A DNA stretch of 64,000 nucleotides from Clonostachys chloroleuca (GCA_037952775.1 JBANAY010000003.1:7192001-7256000), one strand, 5' to 3'; positions 1 to 11,750 are shown, numbered from the stretch's first letter. Made by a program: numbers and translations. Notes: generated from the letters alone by a model not told the origin.

Positions 1-3000
1 CCGCCACCCCGGCGCCGTTGCAGCAGTGTCTCTCGAGGTGTTGAGCTGGACAGCTTTGGTAGCGTGAGACTCGGAATCAGCCGACAAATCGGGAATCCAG
101 ACAGCCCTTGGCATGCCGTGGGAGACTAAAGGAGCGCCGTGGAGCCGTGGTTGAGATGAGGGGGGCCTATCAAGGAAGGTCTTCTGTTGTTCAGACGTGA
201 AAAGAGTGAGCCTCAAGTAGCCGACTGTGGCCGAATCTACTGAATTTGGGCGGCCGAACCTACATCACTAAGATGGGCTTCCTCGTGTTCGATCTCAGCG
301 CGAGGGCCAGTCCCTGCAGGGTGTCAAGACCTCCTGCTGGATTTCCCCAGGTCTTTACAAAGGGACCGATTTTTGTACGTAATGGCACAAACTGTATCTC
401 GCTTTCACGTAACCGACTCCAGAATTTAGACCCTTGGGGGATCTTTGCGCTCTGGCACGGCTTTGGGGTCTGGGGAAGCGCGTGGCAATGTATCTCGTAT
501 AAACGTAATGTGATGGTAAAGGGCCAACACTACTTACGAAGGCACATGAAAGGACTGTGATGGACATGCAGGAGGACTCATGTTATCCCGGGGTACGGCG
601 CCCGTTGCCATGCAGGCCGGCACGATTTTGTGATCTTCCGTGTAGGGGGGTTTATTTGCGGCCACTTTCAATTGATTGCCATAGCACAATGGTAGCAACC
701 TCCCACTATGAATGGCAGGCATTCTCGATTCGCCCCCCCCCAAGTGCCCCTAACTAAAATGGTGCCCCCTTCGCTGGGATCGGGAGAGGTAGGGCCCGAC
801 TCGGCGCTTGAGAAGGGGCATTCAAGAGGCCATTGGGTGTGAATGCGGGGGCAAAGTCGGGAAATCATGGCCAAGAGGGACAAGTAATATTCACATTCAC
901 AGTAGGGGAGCACATATTGGATGAGACAAGGGCCACCGTCAGCAGTCTATCACCAGCCAATGGCGGCTGGTCGACTTGGGCGATGGTTGCATCCGGAAGG
1001 TTACATTCCCACACAAAGGGGCCTGTGCATTATCGTCGCGACTGTCCACTGAAGGAGCCGAGCTAGGGGAGTTTGACAAATTCACAATTTGGGGAGAGTG
1101 GTGAGTGTGAGCGTCGGCATGTTGATACTGCTTATGCTTACATTGGGGCCTGTCTTGGTTGGTTGTACCCAGGACTCATCGACGGCACAATCGGTTGATC
1201 TTGTCTCCTATCATTTGTTAATGTGATGCCTTGCTGTGCGCCTGCAACTGTCTCGCACGGAACCTGCCACAAGCGCGCGCGATGGACGGAAATGAGTGTA
1301 ATTAGGAGGATCATTTTTGCCGCACTAGTTTCATGGAAGCACGGCAACAGCACGGCAGAGTATCGCCTCTCTCAAATAAAAGAAGAGAGGGACATCATGC
1401 GCCACAGCCGTTATTGCCTAGACTGATCTGTCTCGTCCAGACCAGACGGCGGTTGAGATAGCGTGCCTTGCTGTTGGGTTGGTCAGTCGGAGGTCCTCCT
1501 TGAGCATATACGCGGCGCCACCGACGTGCGATTCCTCAGCAACTTACAGCGCATAATCTTGCTGGAAGTAGGTAAAATATTGCTTGGCGATGGCGGCTCT
1601 GCAAAAGTTCGCCCGCTTCGGGGATGTCGCCCATCCTGTCCCGCGGGCTACTGCGTGGGAGATGGGGTAGCCGACGAGCCACTGTTTGACCATGCCTCAT
1701 TTAGGGCACTGCTCTCTTGCGGTCTGCCAGTGTAAGAAGCAGAAGAGGCAAAGCCAAGCCCTCTGGTTGGGATCGCGGGACTGGACTGATTGGCTGTATG
1801 CTGGTGCGGCTGGACGACCGATCAGCAACGCACAGACGAGACACCCACACACATGCTTTGTTTTGCATACCGCTGTACGTATGTATGCGTGCTGTGCTGT
1901 CCTGCACTGCGAATGTGATAAGCATCACATGAAGCTTAAGCATGATCTGACTGGGAACTTTACATGTGTAGCGTGTTGGATAATGTATGGGGATGGTGGA
2001 GCATCGAAGCCCGAGAGAAAAAGTTCCATCTTGGCGCCGTCACTAGAGAAGGTCTTGATTGACTAAGGTTAGTTTGTCCGGCCCATGAGCTGACTGATGA
2101 AGGGAGCCGCGCTACGAAAGATCTCTGCGTGAAGTCGGCCATGGCCTGGTGCTAGCTGTGTACATGTAAGAGGGAACGCAATGCACCGGCGTTCTGTCCC
2201 GCACATCGCCTGTCGGATCCGGTGGTGGTTCGATTCAAACTGATGGATCGCATCTGATGCCAGTTCCTCTGCGATTGCGCCATCGCCCTGAGAAAAACTC
2301 TTCGGGGCTCCCCTGGCCACGGCATCTCACAACCACGCTCTGGTGGCGATGGTCAACTTCCCGTTCTAGGTATTCTATTCTGTGCATTTCTGGGTGATCG
2401 ACTAGTCTCGATCAGTCTGCAGCTGGCCGTGGATGGGTGGAGGACCAGAAGCCCACCACCCTTCTAGAAGATGATATGAAGCCATGGAAGCGAGGGGGCA
2501 AGATGGTCTGCTGCACCACATCACCATCTTGTATCTTCGATCTTACCCGTCCAGGCAGGCAGTCCAAGGATATCATGGGGGATGCAGTGCCCAAGCCAAC
2601 GGTTGGGAGGGTTGTGCCACTGCATGCGGACCAGGGGGCACGCTCTGGAATGCATCTCCAGGTGTCTGACCACGGCCCATCGAGCCATCACTTGTCATAC
2701 TGCCATTTCACTGGATCGAGGCCAAAGTGGAAAAAACAAAAACAGGGTCCTCCGAATGTCTGCCTCTCGCTCGGAGCCTCTCCCCAATCTCGTCGCCACA
2801 TCAGTAAGAGCCCGTCGGGGTCCCCATCCTCGCCTGCTCCCCACTGGGCCTTTGAGAAAAGGACCGAAACATGGTCCCAAAGCCAAGACGGCCGCCAGGT
2901 GATTGGCCTGGGGACTTTTAACCTTTTTGGCGATTGTCTCGGCCGGGGTCCCACCACGGTTGTTGGCTTGGCCATGCATCCGGAGAGCGAGCAGCAGGGT

Positions 3001-3535
3001 TCTTTTGCAACCTTCCGGGCGACCTTCCCCATCCAGCCAGACCTTTTCACTCTTGGCCTGTGGTGTATCTGTAGAGCTTAACCTTCAGCACCCCAGAACG
3101 TTGCACCTCATCGGTTGTGTGGTCGCATCCCTTGCCTTATCTCGCCCGGGGCCTATGCTACGTAAACTAATATCCTGTAAGCTCTGTCATGGTCCCATCG
3201 AGCGGGAATCCCATCGGCAATGCCAGGCATCCTGCTGATTGTAGCATGGCACGCTGATCGCGTTGCATGTGCTGCCGTCTTCATGTGAGACCCCTCTTGC
3301 CCCCCTCCCCCGTCCTCCTGGGACCAGTCCAGTCCGTCCTATATATTAAGTCCTCTCTCGACGCGTTCGTTGAGGCCTTCTCTTTCTCTTCATCCCTTTC
3401 TCCCCATCCCTGGGCTCCCTTATTAATACCTGCCCTATCATCTATCCTAGGTGACCACCAAAGGGAACGACAACAGCGTAACACTGTTCTCGACAAAGTG
3501 ATATTTGTAGAGAATCGCTGAACAACGTCGCCAAG
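1..3535. other. gene-free upstream region
   Basis: I see no protein family, RNA gene or repeat here. The longest open frames (for example 2437-3081 + and 2688-3050 -) overlap each other on opposite strands, lack any recognisable motif and read as chance. The last 200 bases are pyrimidine-rich on the + strand and form the promoter and leader of the peptide transporter that follows. Confidence 0.6.
3340..3349 (+). promoter_or_regulatory. TATA-like box of the peptide transporter
   Basis: A TATATATTAA stretch lies about 190 bp upstream of the ATG at 3536. It is followed by a long C/T-rich tract (about 3355-3430), a common feature of strongly expressed filamentous-fungal promoters. The assignment is by position and sequence only. 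Confidence 0.45.
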
Positions 3536-5444
3536 ATGACCAACGCCGTCAACCTCGACACGGACGTCATCGCCCGTGCCGGTCTGGCCGACCCTGAGCA
3601 CAGCAACCCTGGCAAGAAGTCCGTCGATGTCTCCCGTGAGAAGGAGACTCTCAAGGAGACCCTCGAGGCCCATGACGCCAACTCGAGCTCCGACGACGAC
3701 GAGTGGTGGCCCGACAAGCCTACCGAGGAGGAGCTGCGCACTCTGCGCCGTGTCTCCGGCCCCATCAAGTGGTCCATGTGGACGATCGCCTTCGTAGAAC
3801 TGTGCGAGCGTTTCTCCTACTACGGATCCTCGGTGCTCTACACCAACTTCATCAAGAACCCTCTCCCCGATGGATCCACCACCGGCTCTCCCATCATCAC
3901 CGATGGCAAGCCCGGTGCTCTGGGCATGGGTGCCAGAGCCGCCCAGGCTTTGACCCTCTTCAACCAGTTCTTCGCCTACCTCATGCCTCTTCTTGGGTAA
4001 ATACTCCTCTTGACTGTATCGCATTCAAATGATTCATTGACTAACATGCCGCAGTGCCTGGATTGCTGATGCCCGCATGGGTCGTTTCTGGACTCTCCAC
4101 TTGGCCATTGGTATCTCCACCATTGCCCACGTTATCCTCGTCATCTCTTCCATCCCCGATGTCATCGTCAAGCCGGACGGAGCCTTCGGTGCCTTCATCA
4201 TTGGTCTTCTCTGCCTCTGTGTCGGTACCGGTTTCTTCAAGGCCAACGTCTCTCCCTTGCTTGCTGAGCAGAATGAGGACAGCCGCATGCGTGTTGAGGA
4301 GCGCAATGGCGAGCGTGTCATTGTTGACCCCGCTGTGACCAACACCCGTGTCTTCCTGTACTTCTACTTCTGTATCAACCTGGGCTCTTGCACTGGACAG
4401 ATCGCCATGGTCTGGGTCGAGAAGCTTCACAGCTTCTGGCTGGCCTTCCTCATCCCCACCATTCTGTTCCTCACCTCCCCCTTCGTCCTCTGGTCCCAGA
4501 AGAAGAACTACAAGCTCACTCCCCCCACCGGCTCCCTGCTCTCAAAGTTCCTGCGCATGTTCTGGTACGTCCGCAGCCGCTCCAAGGCCTTGAAGTTCGA
4601 CTGGAATGTCGCCAAGCCCTCTGGCATCCCTATTGCTGAGCGCCCTGCCTGGATGACCTACGATGACGCCTGGGTCGACGAAGTCCGCCGTGGTCTCATG
4701 GCCTGCAAGGTCTTCCTCTTCCTGCCCGTCTTCTTCCTCGCCTACAACCAGATGACCGGTAACCTGACCATCCAGGCCGGAACCATGGAGCTCCACGGCG
4801 TCCCCAACGATATCATCCAGAACCTCAACCCCATCTCCATCGTCATCATGGTCCCCATCTTCGACCACCTCCTCTACCCCGGCCTCCGCAAGATCGGCGT
4901 CTCCGCCACCCCCATCAAGCGCATGACCGCCGGTTTCATCGTCGCCGCCCTCTCCATGGTCGCCGCCGCCGTCATGCAGTACTACATCTACGAGATGAAC
5001 CCCGACTGCGGCTGGTACGTCACCGACGGCAAGTCCCCCAAGACGGGCGAGACCTGCCCCCCTGCCCCCATCAACGTCTGGGCTCAGTCCCTGCCCTACA
5101 TCCTCGTCGGTATCTCCGAAATCCTCACCAACGTCACCTCGTACGAGTACGCCTTCTCCAAGGCCCCCGAGAACATGAAGTCCCTCGTCATGAGCGTCAA
5201 CCTCTTCATGAGCGCCGTCTCCGCCGCCATCGGCCAGGCCTTTGTGCCTCTCTCCGGCGACCCCCTCCTCGTCTGGAACTACACCACCGTCGCCTGCATC
5301 GCCTTGGTTGGCGGTGTTGTTTTCTGGTTCTGCTTCCGCCACCTCGACGCCGACGAGGACAAGTGGAACATGCTCAAGAAGTCCGAGTACCTCGGACAGA
5401 ACCAGCCCACCGAGACCGCCGCCTCCAAGCAGGTCGAGGCATAA
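3536..5444 (+). CDS. PTR2: proton-dependent oligopeptide transporter, POT/PTR2 family
   Basis: Predicted plasma-membrane importer of di- and tripeptides driven by the proton gradient, a major facilitator. There are two exons, 3536-3996 and 4055-5444. The 58-bp intron has a GTAAAT donor, a CTAAC branch site and a GCAG acceptor, and removing it restores the family motif as LLGAWIADARMGRFW. The product is 616 aa, a normal length for fungal PTR2. Residues about 1-75 form an acidic cytosolic N-terminus; then comes the family signature around ERFSYYG, and the second half has the conserved FLAYNQM segment and several hydrophobic helices. The ATG sits in a good context (CAAGATGAC) and the downstream codons are strongly biased to C/G third positions, which suggests high expression. 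The gene stands alone and converges on the zinc-cluster gene to its right. The POT assignment is firm; substrate specificity is inferred. Confidence 0.93.
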
Positions 5445-5768
5445 GAAAAGAAAGACGCTGGAGGTGTCTAGCTCTCTGGTTAGAGTGTGTTGGTTTTCGG
5501 ACTGTAATTGATGTTTTGCATGAGATCATAATTATGAGATTCCCCCTTTTCACTGCATAGCATATAGTGTAGATGAGTCCATCTAGTTATTATACCCTGA
5601 AATACTACGCCTTTATTATGGTAACAACCTTGTTGATATGTGATATTTATATGTGCCCGATTAAATAATTCCAGCGTCGAATGTGACCCTCGTATCCTGC
5701 CTTTCTATCCTCTCCGTCATAAGATAGATCCCAATGGAGCTCGTAGAATTTGCACTCGTATTCGTGCC
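5445..5768. other. convergent 3' intergenic region
   Basis: An AT-rich 324-bp spacer between the stop codons of the convergent transporter and zinc-cluster genes. It should hold both polyadenylation regions. No other signal is seen. Confidence 0.5.
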
Positions 5769-7415
5769 CTACTCGAAATATGGAATAAAGTCCAAGTCCA
5801 GGGGCCAGCTTCCCAGTAGATCCGTGGCCTGCTCATCAGGTAGCCACGTAGTTTCTGTGCCCACGGTCGCCGCGTCTTCACCCAACGCCGATGATTTGAA
5901 CGACAGCTTGGACATGGTATTCTCCCTCGATGCCTCAATCAATTGCTGTGCTGTCTTCAACGCCTCCCGTGTCATGTGCGAGTCAAAGGTGTCGACGACG
6001 GCCCTGAGAGTGCTCATGCTCTCGGGCAAAAGAGACAGGTATAGAGGTGTGTCTGCCGACAAGGACACGCAAACGGTCTGGAATGGGACGGTTGACAAGC
6101 ACCACCAGGGTTGCTTGGCGAGCAGGATCTCCGGGATAGCCTGCAGGGTCTTTTTCAAGATCGAAACGCTCGCGGGGTTGCTGTTGCGCGCTAGGAGGTT
6201 GATGGGGAACTGCCGGAGCAGGCATAGGCATACTTCAGCCTTGAATAACGAGGCTATTGGTGAAAGATTTGGTACTTGATCAAGCTGGCGAAGTTTCTCG
6301 TCGAGTATTTTCATTCCTGCTGGATCTTTCGAGGCTTGGTGTATAGAAACTAGAGCCTTGGCGAGGGATGACAGAATGTATTCATTAGGTGACTCTTGAT
6401 GGGAAGCCGTGTGGACACTTGACATTGCAGACAATGTCACCGGCGTCATCCCGTACTCGATGCTCAGTAAGTGGTCTAGAAATGAAGCTGTCCAGTAGAG
6501 CATCCGTCGTTCTCTGATCTCCTCAATACCGAAATCCATCTTCTCTGAGATTTTATGTGTGCTTGGTGCAGAGAACAAGGCATGCAAGCCTATGATTTCC
6601 ACCATGTGCATTGCATTATGACTTGCTAAGTAGGCCACTGCCGGCCGCGTCGTTAGTCGGGCATATAACGTCCTGAGGATCTGCCCAGAGACAGAGTCCA
6701 AGTCGATGGCGCTGGCAGGCGTCGAATAAGCTAGATCGAGGATGGAGACGCAGTGTTTCTTGAGGTTCTCCTCCTGCGGATGGCGTTGGCTGGAGAAGAA
6801 AGAACCCAGCGCCGCAACTCCTGCGACGACGGCAGTGAAATTTATATTGCTTTCCTCAAGGTTGGGCCAGGCTTGTTCTATTCGCATCAAGAAATTATCT
6901 TTGCGCAGAAACGAGAAGAAGGAGTGAACAGTCTCAAAATACACGGCGAAAAGCTGCCGGCATTCTTCTAATGTGATATATTGGGAGAGCTGGGTGTCGA
7001 CGGTCCCTCGCCGTTCTGGCTGGAGACCGAGATTCCAGGCGTAGGAATGCAGTCTTAGAGGCTCTGCAGCATCCAGCCCCCGGCCAACAAGATACGGATA
7101 TACCGCAGCACTGTGAGCATTAACTAGACGTCCCCGTTCCTTGCTGACAACGACTTCTTCAGAGGAAAGGGCGTGCGATGGGGCTGCGGTGTTATCGAGA
7201 GGTGTCGGTCGAGAGGACAGGGAACCACCGCCGCTTGTTGTGGTTTCACTCGTAGACGCGAGGGAGCATTTGTAACCATAATTCCTGCAGGAGGAACATG
7301 GCCTTTCCCCGTCGCATTTGCGCTTCCGACGCCTGCATTCGGTACACGCAGCATACGCCCGCATCCGGTTTGAGGGGGTGATATGGCGATCAGCCAGAGC
7401 AGTTCTTCTGGGCAT
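5769..7415 (-). CDS. Zn2Cys6 fungal transcription factor
   Basis: Nuclear DNA-binding regulator of the Gal4 class. The open frame is one exon of 548 aa. The zinc cluster is at residues 24-50 with the spacing CX2CX6CX5CX2CX6C (C24, C27, C34, C40, C43, C50) and a basic RRRKRK between the second and third cysteines. A low-complexity linker follows, then an alpha-helical middle region of the kind seen in the fungal-specific regulatory domain. The first ATG is at 7415; a second in-frame ATG at 7364 directly precedes the zinc cluster and could be the true start. That would free the CGG element at 7418-7429 to act in the leader or promoter. The gene is transcribed away from the FMN-reductase-like gene and shares a roughly 390-bp promoter with three CGG-N6-CGG sites, so self-regulation and control of the neighbour are likely (inference). 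Confidence 0.9.
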   Translation of the reverse strand: MPRRTALADRHITPSNRMRAYAACTECRRRKRKCDGERPCSSCRNYGYKCSLASTSETTTSGGGSLSSRPTPLDNTAAPSHALSSEEVVVSKERGRLVNAHSAAVYPYLVGRGLDAAEPLRLHSYAWNLGLQPERRGTVDTQLSQYITLEECRQLFAVYFETVHSFFSFLRKDNFLMRIEQAWPNLEESNINFTAVVAGVAALGSFFSSQRHPQEENLKKHCVSILDLAYSTPASAIDLDSVSGQILRTLYARLTTRPAVAYLASHNAMHMVEIIGLHALFSAPSTHKISEKMDFGIEEIRERRMLYWTASFLDHLLSIEYGMTPVTLSAMSSVHTASHQESPNEYILSSLAKALVSIHQASKDPAGMKILDEKLRQLDQVPNLSPIASLFKAEVCLCLLRQFPINLLARNSNPASVSILKKTLQAIPEILLAKQPWWCLSTVPFQTVCVSLSADTPLYLSLLPESMSTLRAVVDTFDSHMTREALKTAQQLIEASRENTMSKLSFKSSALGEDAATVGTETTWLPDEQATDLLGSWPLDLDFIPYFE

Positions 7416-7417
7416 GA

Positions 7418-7429
7418 CGGATATTGCGG
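7418..7429 (+). promoter_or_regulatory. CGG-N6-CGG element 1
   Basis: CGGATATTGCGG, two bases upstream of the first ATG of the zinc-cluster gene. Two CGG triplets in direct orientation with a six-base spacer form a typical half-site arrangement for Zn2Cys6 proteins. An exact inverted copy lies at 7522-7533. Confidence 0.5.
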
Positions 7430-7521
7430 GAGACGAGATTACGAGGAAAGAATCATTCAGCTGCTAATCTGAAAGGAAATCAGCGTTCAAAGCCAGTGCC
7501 ATGTCGTCAGAGTGGAGAATG

Positions 7522-7533
7522 CCGCAATATCCG
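7522..7533 (-). promoter_or_regulatory. CGG-N6-CGG element 2
   Basis: The + strand reads CCGCAATATCCG, the exact reverse complement of element 1 (12 of 12). It lies near the middle of the divergent promoter between the zinc-cluster gene and the FMN-reductase-like gene. Confidence 0.55.
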
Positions 7534-7638
7534 CAAAGCCCCCGCAGGAGCCGCTACCAACATGCCGGCTCTTATTGCCGGACGGACTATTCCCAGATAT
7601 CGGAATCTGTAGTGATTATTTGAGTGTTGAAAGTCCCG

Positions 7639-7650
7639 CCGCAATACCCG
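7639..7650 (-). promoter_or_regulatory. CGG-N6-CGG element 3
   Basis: The + strand reads CCGCAATACCCG, differing from element 2 at one base, and it has the same orientation. It lies about 55 bp upstream of the TATA box of the FMN-reductase-like gene, a suitable place for an activator. Confidence 0.55.
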
Positions 7651-7704
7651 CAAGAGCGGGTCTGATGTCTGTCCAGCTCTTCCATTTCCATGATATCTTT
7701 CCAG

Positions 7705-7712
7705 TATAAATA
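7705..7712 (+). promoter_or_regulatory. TATA box of FMN-reductase-like gene
   Basis: TATAAATA, a consensus TATA element, lies about 96 bp upstream of the ATG at 7808 and downstream of CGG element 3. Confidence 0.6.
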
Positions 7713-7807
7713 GGCGGCAACGGCTTCAATAGCAATTCTACCATTCCATCGGCTTCAACTACTACTTTGATAAACTGAACATACTGATCTTGCCCTTTGA
7801 AAACACC

Positions 7808-8422
7808 ATGTATCGAATTGCTATTGTCACTTGCAGCACGAGGTCCCCTCGCCTCAACCCTTTCGTTACGCAATCCGTCTATGATCTGCTCGAAAGTCAT
7901 CACACAGATGCCACTTTGGCTCTCCTAGACTTGGCAGAACAATCTCTCCCGCTCTATGACGAGCCCGCAGTTCCCTCCCAGCTGCCTCGAGATAACCCAA
8001 CACCGCACTACACGCACGAACACACCAAAAAATGGTCAGCCACCGCTAAGCAGTTCGACGCCTTCATATTCGTCACCCCCCAGTATAACTGGAGCGTCCC
8101 CGCCAGCCTCAAGAACGCCCTCGACTATCTCTACCACGAATGGTCTGGGAAGCCAGCTGCCATCGTCACCTACGGCGTGCGGGGCGGCGGCAGGGCCGGC
8201 GGACACTTGAGGCAGATTTTGATGGGGCTGCGGATGAACGTGGCTACCACGGCGCCGGAGCTGTTCATCGACAAACAGTCCATGGAGCGCTCCATGCCGC
8301 TGGGGAAGATGAGCCCGGAGGATGCCGAGCGTTGGGAGGCTGCAGGACTGGGGGTGGAATTGGGTAAAGTCCTGCAAGAGGTGTTGGAGCTTCTCAAGGA
8401 AGGCAAGAAGCCTGAATATTAG
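7808..8422 (+). CDS. NADPH-dependent FMN reductase-like flavoprotein
   Basis: Predicted 204-aa cytosolic flavodoxin-fold oxidoreductase of the NADPH-dependent FMN reductase family (quinone or azo-compound reductase type). It is a single exon. The N-terminal beta strand and phosphate-binding loop read IAIVTCSTRSPR. The characteristic FMN-binding segment VTPQYNWSVPASLKNALD follows, and a glycine-rich YGVRGGG loop sits near residue 125. The length is typical for the family. The start is the ATG at 7808 (ACCATG context); the six codons before it have only a TTG. The gene is divergently transcribed from the zinc-cluster regulator and has CGG elements plus a TATA box upstream, so it is probably that regulator's target. 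A detoxification or redox role is inferred from family knowledge; the substrate is unknown. Confidence 0.88.
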   Translation: MYRIAIVTCSTRSPRLNPFVTQSVYDLLESHHTDATLALLDLAEQSLPLYDEPAVPSQLPRDNPTPHYTHEHTKKWSATAKQFDAFIFVTPQYNWSVPASLKNALDYLYHEWSGKPAAIVTYGVRGGGRAGGHLRQILMGLRMNVATTAPELFIDKQSMERSMPLGKMSPEDAERWEAAGLGVELGKVLQEVLELLKEGKKPEY

Positions 8423-8882
8423 GTGATTTGGGATTGCTTCTGGTGTAATCTCTGGTACATTTTTAATGCTTTTCTTCTGAATTCAACTTCATTGTGTCTT
8501 TCTGCCTCAAAGCTGTCTTGCGGTAGATAGCTTACGAGCTAAACAATTTGACGGAGATTATTGAATCTTAACTAGCTAGCAATCATCATCAATAGATAGA
8601 CGTCTCTTCGTAGTTAAGTCGGGTATTCAGAGTACAATTGGTGTGGCGAAGATGCGTACTTTAACTTAGAGTACATGTTTCTCCTGAAAGGAAGTATCGT
8701 GCTTCTTCAACTGGATGCTTCTGGTTGATAAAATAGGCTGAGAATATATTGGGTATATGATAAGTTTGATACTACTATATAACTTTGGTTCGCTTATTGA
8801 AGTGAGTGCTTTCTGGAAATAATGAGTAGACAAATCAACCTTAGGTCAACACCATAAACGCCATAAGGATACAAGAAACACC
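8423..8882. other. convergent 3' intergenic region
   Basis: A 460-bp AT-rich spacer between the convergent 3' ends of the FMN-reductase-like gene and the amino-acid permease. No coding or repeat signal is seen. Confidence 0.5.
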
Positions 8883-11696
8883 TCACATTCTCCCTACACC
8901 TCGGCCCCCAATGACATTACCAAAGTCATCGTATTCCACAACTGGCTGTTCAGCGAGTGAGGGTTGTGCCGGGTATCGTTGAGATGAATGATCTTGTTGA
9001 TATCGGACATCTCCAAAGCTGCTTCCTCTGGTGGGGCGGCTCTGTTGTTGTTGCTGGTGGGCGCCATGAAACTGATATGAAGCAGAGTTGGTATCGTTGC
9101 TTACACCGAAGTTTGTCGGCTGGAAGCTGCCGTTTGAGGTTGGTGATATTGGTGATGTCTGGAAACTGGTAGGGCGGAACCCAGGCGATACCTCTGTATT
9201 ATTTTGGGTGTAAGTGTGAGGGCTCATCGGTCCCATTTCCATCCCATATTGACTTTGATGCTGCTGCTGGCCCTGGAAGTGGCCGCTGAAATCTGTGCCC
9301 GCGTAGGGATCTGAAGGCATAGGCAGCGATCCATCAAAGTCGTCCTTTGCCCCTGCGCCAGGCCTCCGTTGACGAAGCGTCTCCTTGCCGACCCAACTGA
9401 GGTACACAGTCTCATGCACCATGACCAAGCCATTGCTGCCGCGCGCCGCACTCTCATCACCTGTGGTGCCACTGCTGGCATTCTCAAAGTCGGGCTTCTT
9501 GTCAACGACAAACACCTCATGGTAGTTGTATCGCTTGTACTGAGCGACAGCAAGGAAACCAAGGAACCAGGCTATTCCCAGTCCTATGACGCCCCAGCCT
9601 ATGGTAGGAATGACAAAAGACTTTACTCCCTCCGTGTATGTATATTCGGGAGTGGGAGAGTCCCCCGTGGATGGATCCGCGCGCTTGGGAACCCATTGGG
9701 TAACCACAGGCCACAGATTTCCAACGGTATAGAGACTGGCACATACGACACTCAGAACGGGGTTGAAGTGTCTACCAGTCATACGCTTCCACGAGGGTTT
9801 TGTAGTCGGCTGTTCGAGGGGCTTCGCTGCCTGGGGCGCGGGCGTGCTCGGAGGCCCCCTAAACCTCAAGATCAGGATCCCCAGGCCGATAAATGTCCCA
9901 ATAGCGCCGTTAATGACATATGAGCTGATCGAGGTGAGAATCGTGTAGGCCTCGGCAGGCGTCAATCTCCAGGTGGCGAGAATCAGAACCATGCAGCAGG
10001 CACAGTGGAGAATGAGAGCGCCAACAGGCGTCTTCTCCCGATGCGAGTCTGGCGAGAGCCATCGCGAGCTGAGAAGAGTGTTGAACCAGCCCTTCTTCTG
10101 GATCCACCGTAGGAAGCGGCCGACAGACAGGTCTGTGCTCTGGGCGAAGAAGGCGGGATAAGGCAGAATGCCCTCCTTGGCGATTTCTTGCTTCACGCGG
10201 GCTGCCGTGTAGGTCATGACGATGATGTTGCCGAGGCTGCTGACTGCGAGAAAGGCGTTGAATATTCTCTTGCCAACTATTCGGTTCTCGGATGTGCCAA
10301 GGTTGCCGAGGGTCAGTTCGAAGAAGCGCTCAGCAACGCCGCCAGGTGCGGTGAGCTGCTCCTCCTTGGGCACAACTACCATCTAGTTTAACACGTTAGA
10401 GACACGAGAAAAGATAAATAAAGGTGAAAAAAAAAACCCATTTACTTACATAGGAGATGTTCATGGCCAAATACAACAGCACCATGGTTGTCACACCTAT
10501 GATACTGGCGACGGGATACTTTCGTCTGGGCCTGGAAATTTCGCCAAGGACATAGTTGGGCTGCTCGAAACCGGAGAAACTGAAGATGATTGCCAAAAAT
10601 GCGTGGGAATAATCGTTTAGATCGGTTGATCTCCCCTCAAATGCCTTGTCGATTCTGGTATTTTCGGACAGCACGTTGGGAGTGTTGAGGCCGCCTGCGC
10701 CGACCACGATGGCGGTGATTATGACGAGCAGGAGGATACAGACTTTGACGACGGCAAGAACATTATTGAGCCAGATTCCGAAGCGGCGAGAGACTGCGTG
10801 GATGAAGCAGGTGATGATAGCAATAGCTATAGCGATGCCACGAACCGTACCATTGTCGGGACTATCGTTGCCAGCAGCGCTCATGACGCGAATAGCGAAG
10901 CTGATGGAGTTGCCTGCCATATTTCCAAGCGCAATGAAGGCAATGCCGAAAATACACGTACTGAGAAGTACGGTGCCTTTGCGGTAGGCCGGCTTGCGGT
11001 AGACATATTGGAGGTAGTTGAGGTCACCACCGCTCCTGGGTACAGGCTGCTCAACACCGTCGATCGTATAGCGCGGGATATTGAGACCGTACTCGAGATA
11101 AACGTGGAGGCCGGAGAGGCAGTAAATGATGCCGACGAACCAGAGCAGGAGTGAGGCACCGGTCGATCTGGTGTGGATCATGACCCGTTGGGGCGAGTTG
11201 AAGATGCCAGTACCTAGTCATTTCTATGAGCCATTGATCCACTTGAGGCGAAAACGAGAGTCCAGAATCATTGAAGAGATGCTCTAGGGAAGGGACGGAA
11301 TGATGAAGAAAGAAGACCGGAAGGAGAGGGGAACGAAGGGAAGCTTGTTGCCTCATCCATAGCAGCAACCGCGGCTTTCTTAGATGGGCACGCCAATGTG
11401 TACACGGCACACGACAAATAAATCATTTGAACATCATCGCCGATCATTTGATTATCCCGTCACCTGTGATATATGAAGAAATGGAAAGGCTCACCGATGG
11501 TGCGATTGATGACCAGGCACATCACATCGAAATAACCCAGGCGGAATCGCTCCTTTGGGGCGTAAAACACCACTTGTGTTGGTCCTTTGTTGGCCCATAA
11601 CATTCGCGCCCGAGTACTGTCGATGGAATCTGTGTCGTCTGGGCGGGATGTCGCCTCCAGGCGCGGATCGCCTGGGGCATGAGGGAAGCTCTCCAT
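8883..11696 (-). CDS. amino-acid permease, APC superfamily (MUP1/LAT-like)
   Basis: Predicted plasma-membrane amino-acid transporter. There are three exons: 11696-11495, 11213-10450 and 10382-8883. Intron 1 (11494-11214) has a GTGAGC donor and CTAG acceptor; intron 2 (10449-10383, 67 bp) has GTAAGT, CTAAC and CTAG. Splicing yields INRTIGTGIFNSP at the first junction, the conserved entry to transmembrane helix 1 in this family, and NISYMVVVPKE at the second. The protein is 821 aa. About 570-600 residues form the usual 12-helix core. The rest is a hydrophilic C-terminal tail rich in Gln, Ser, Pro and Gly, unusually long for the family. The start is the ATG at 11696; the open frame upstream of it has only a TTG. 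It is divergent from the unknown gene at 13009. The high-affinity methionine permease-like assignment is tentative; the APC class is firm. Confidence 0.88.
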
Positions 11697-11750
11697 AATG
11701 GTACACTTGCTCAGCCGTTCCTTCAATCACGCGGGACCGGGCCAGCAGCG

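Noticed and set aside
2437..3081. Open frame of 214 codons on the + strand
   Set aside because: Overlapped by a comparable open frame on the other strand (2688-3050), no motif, no convincing start context.
4542..5342. Open frame of 266 codons on the - strand, rich in D, G, E and V
   Set aside because: Antisense shadow of the peptide transporter; the composition is what C-ending codons produce in reverse.
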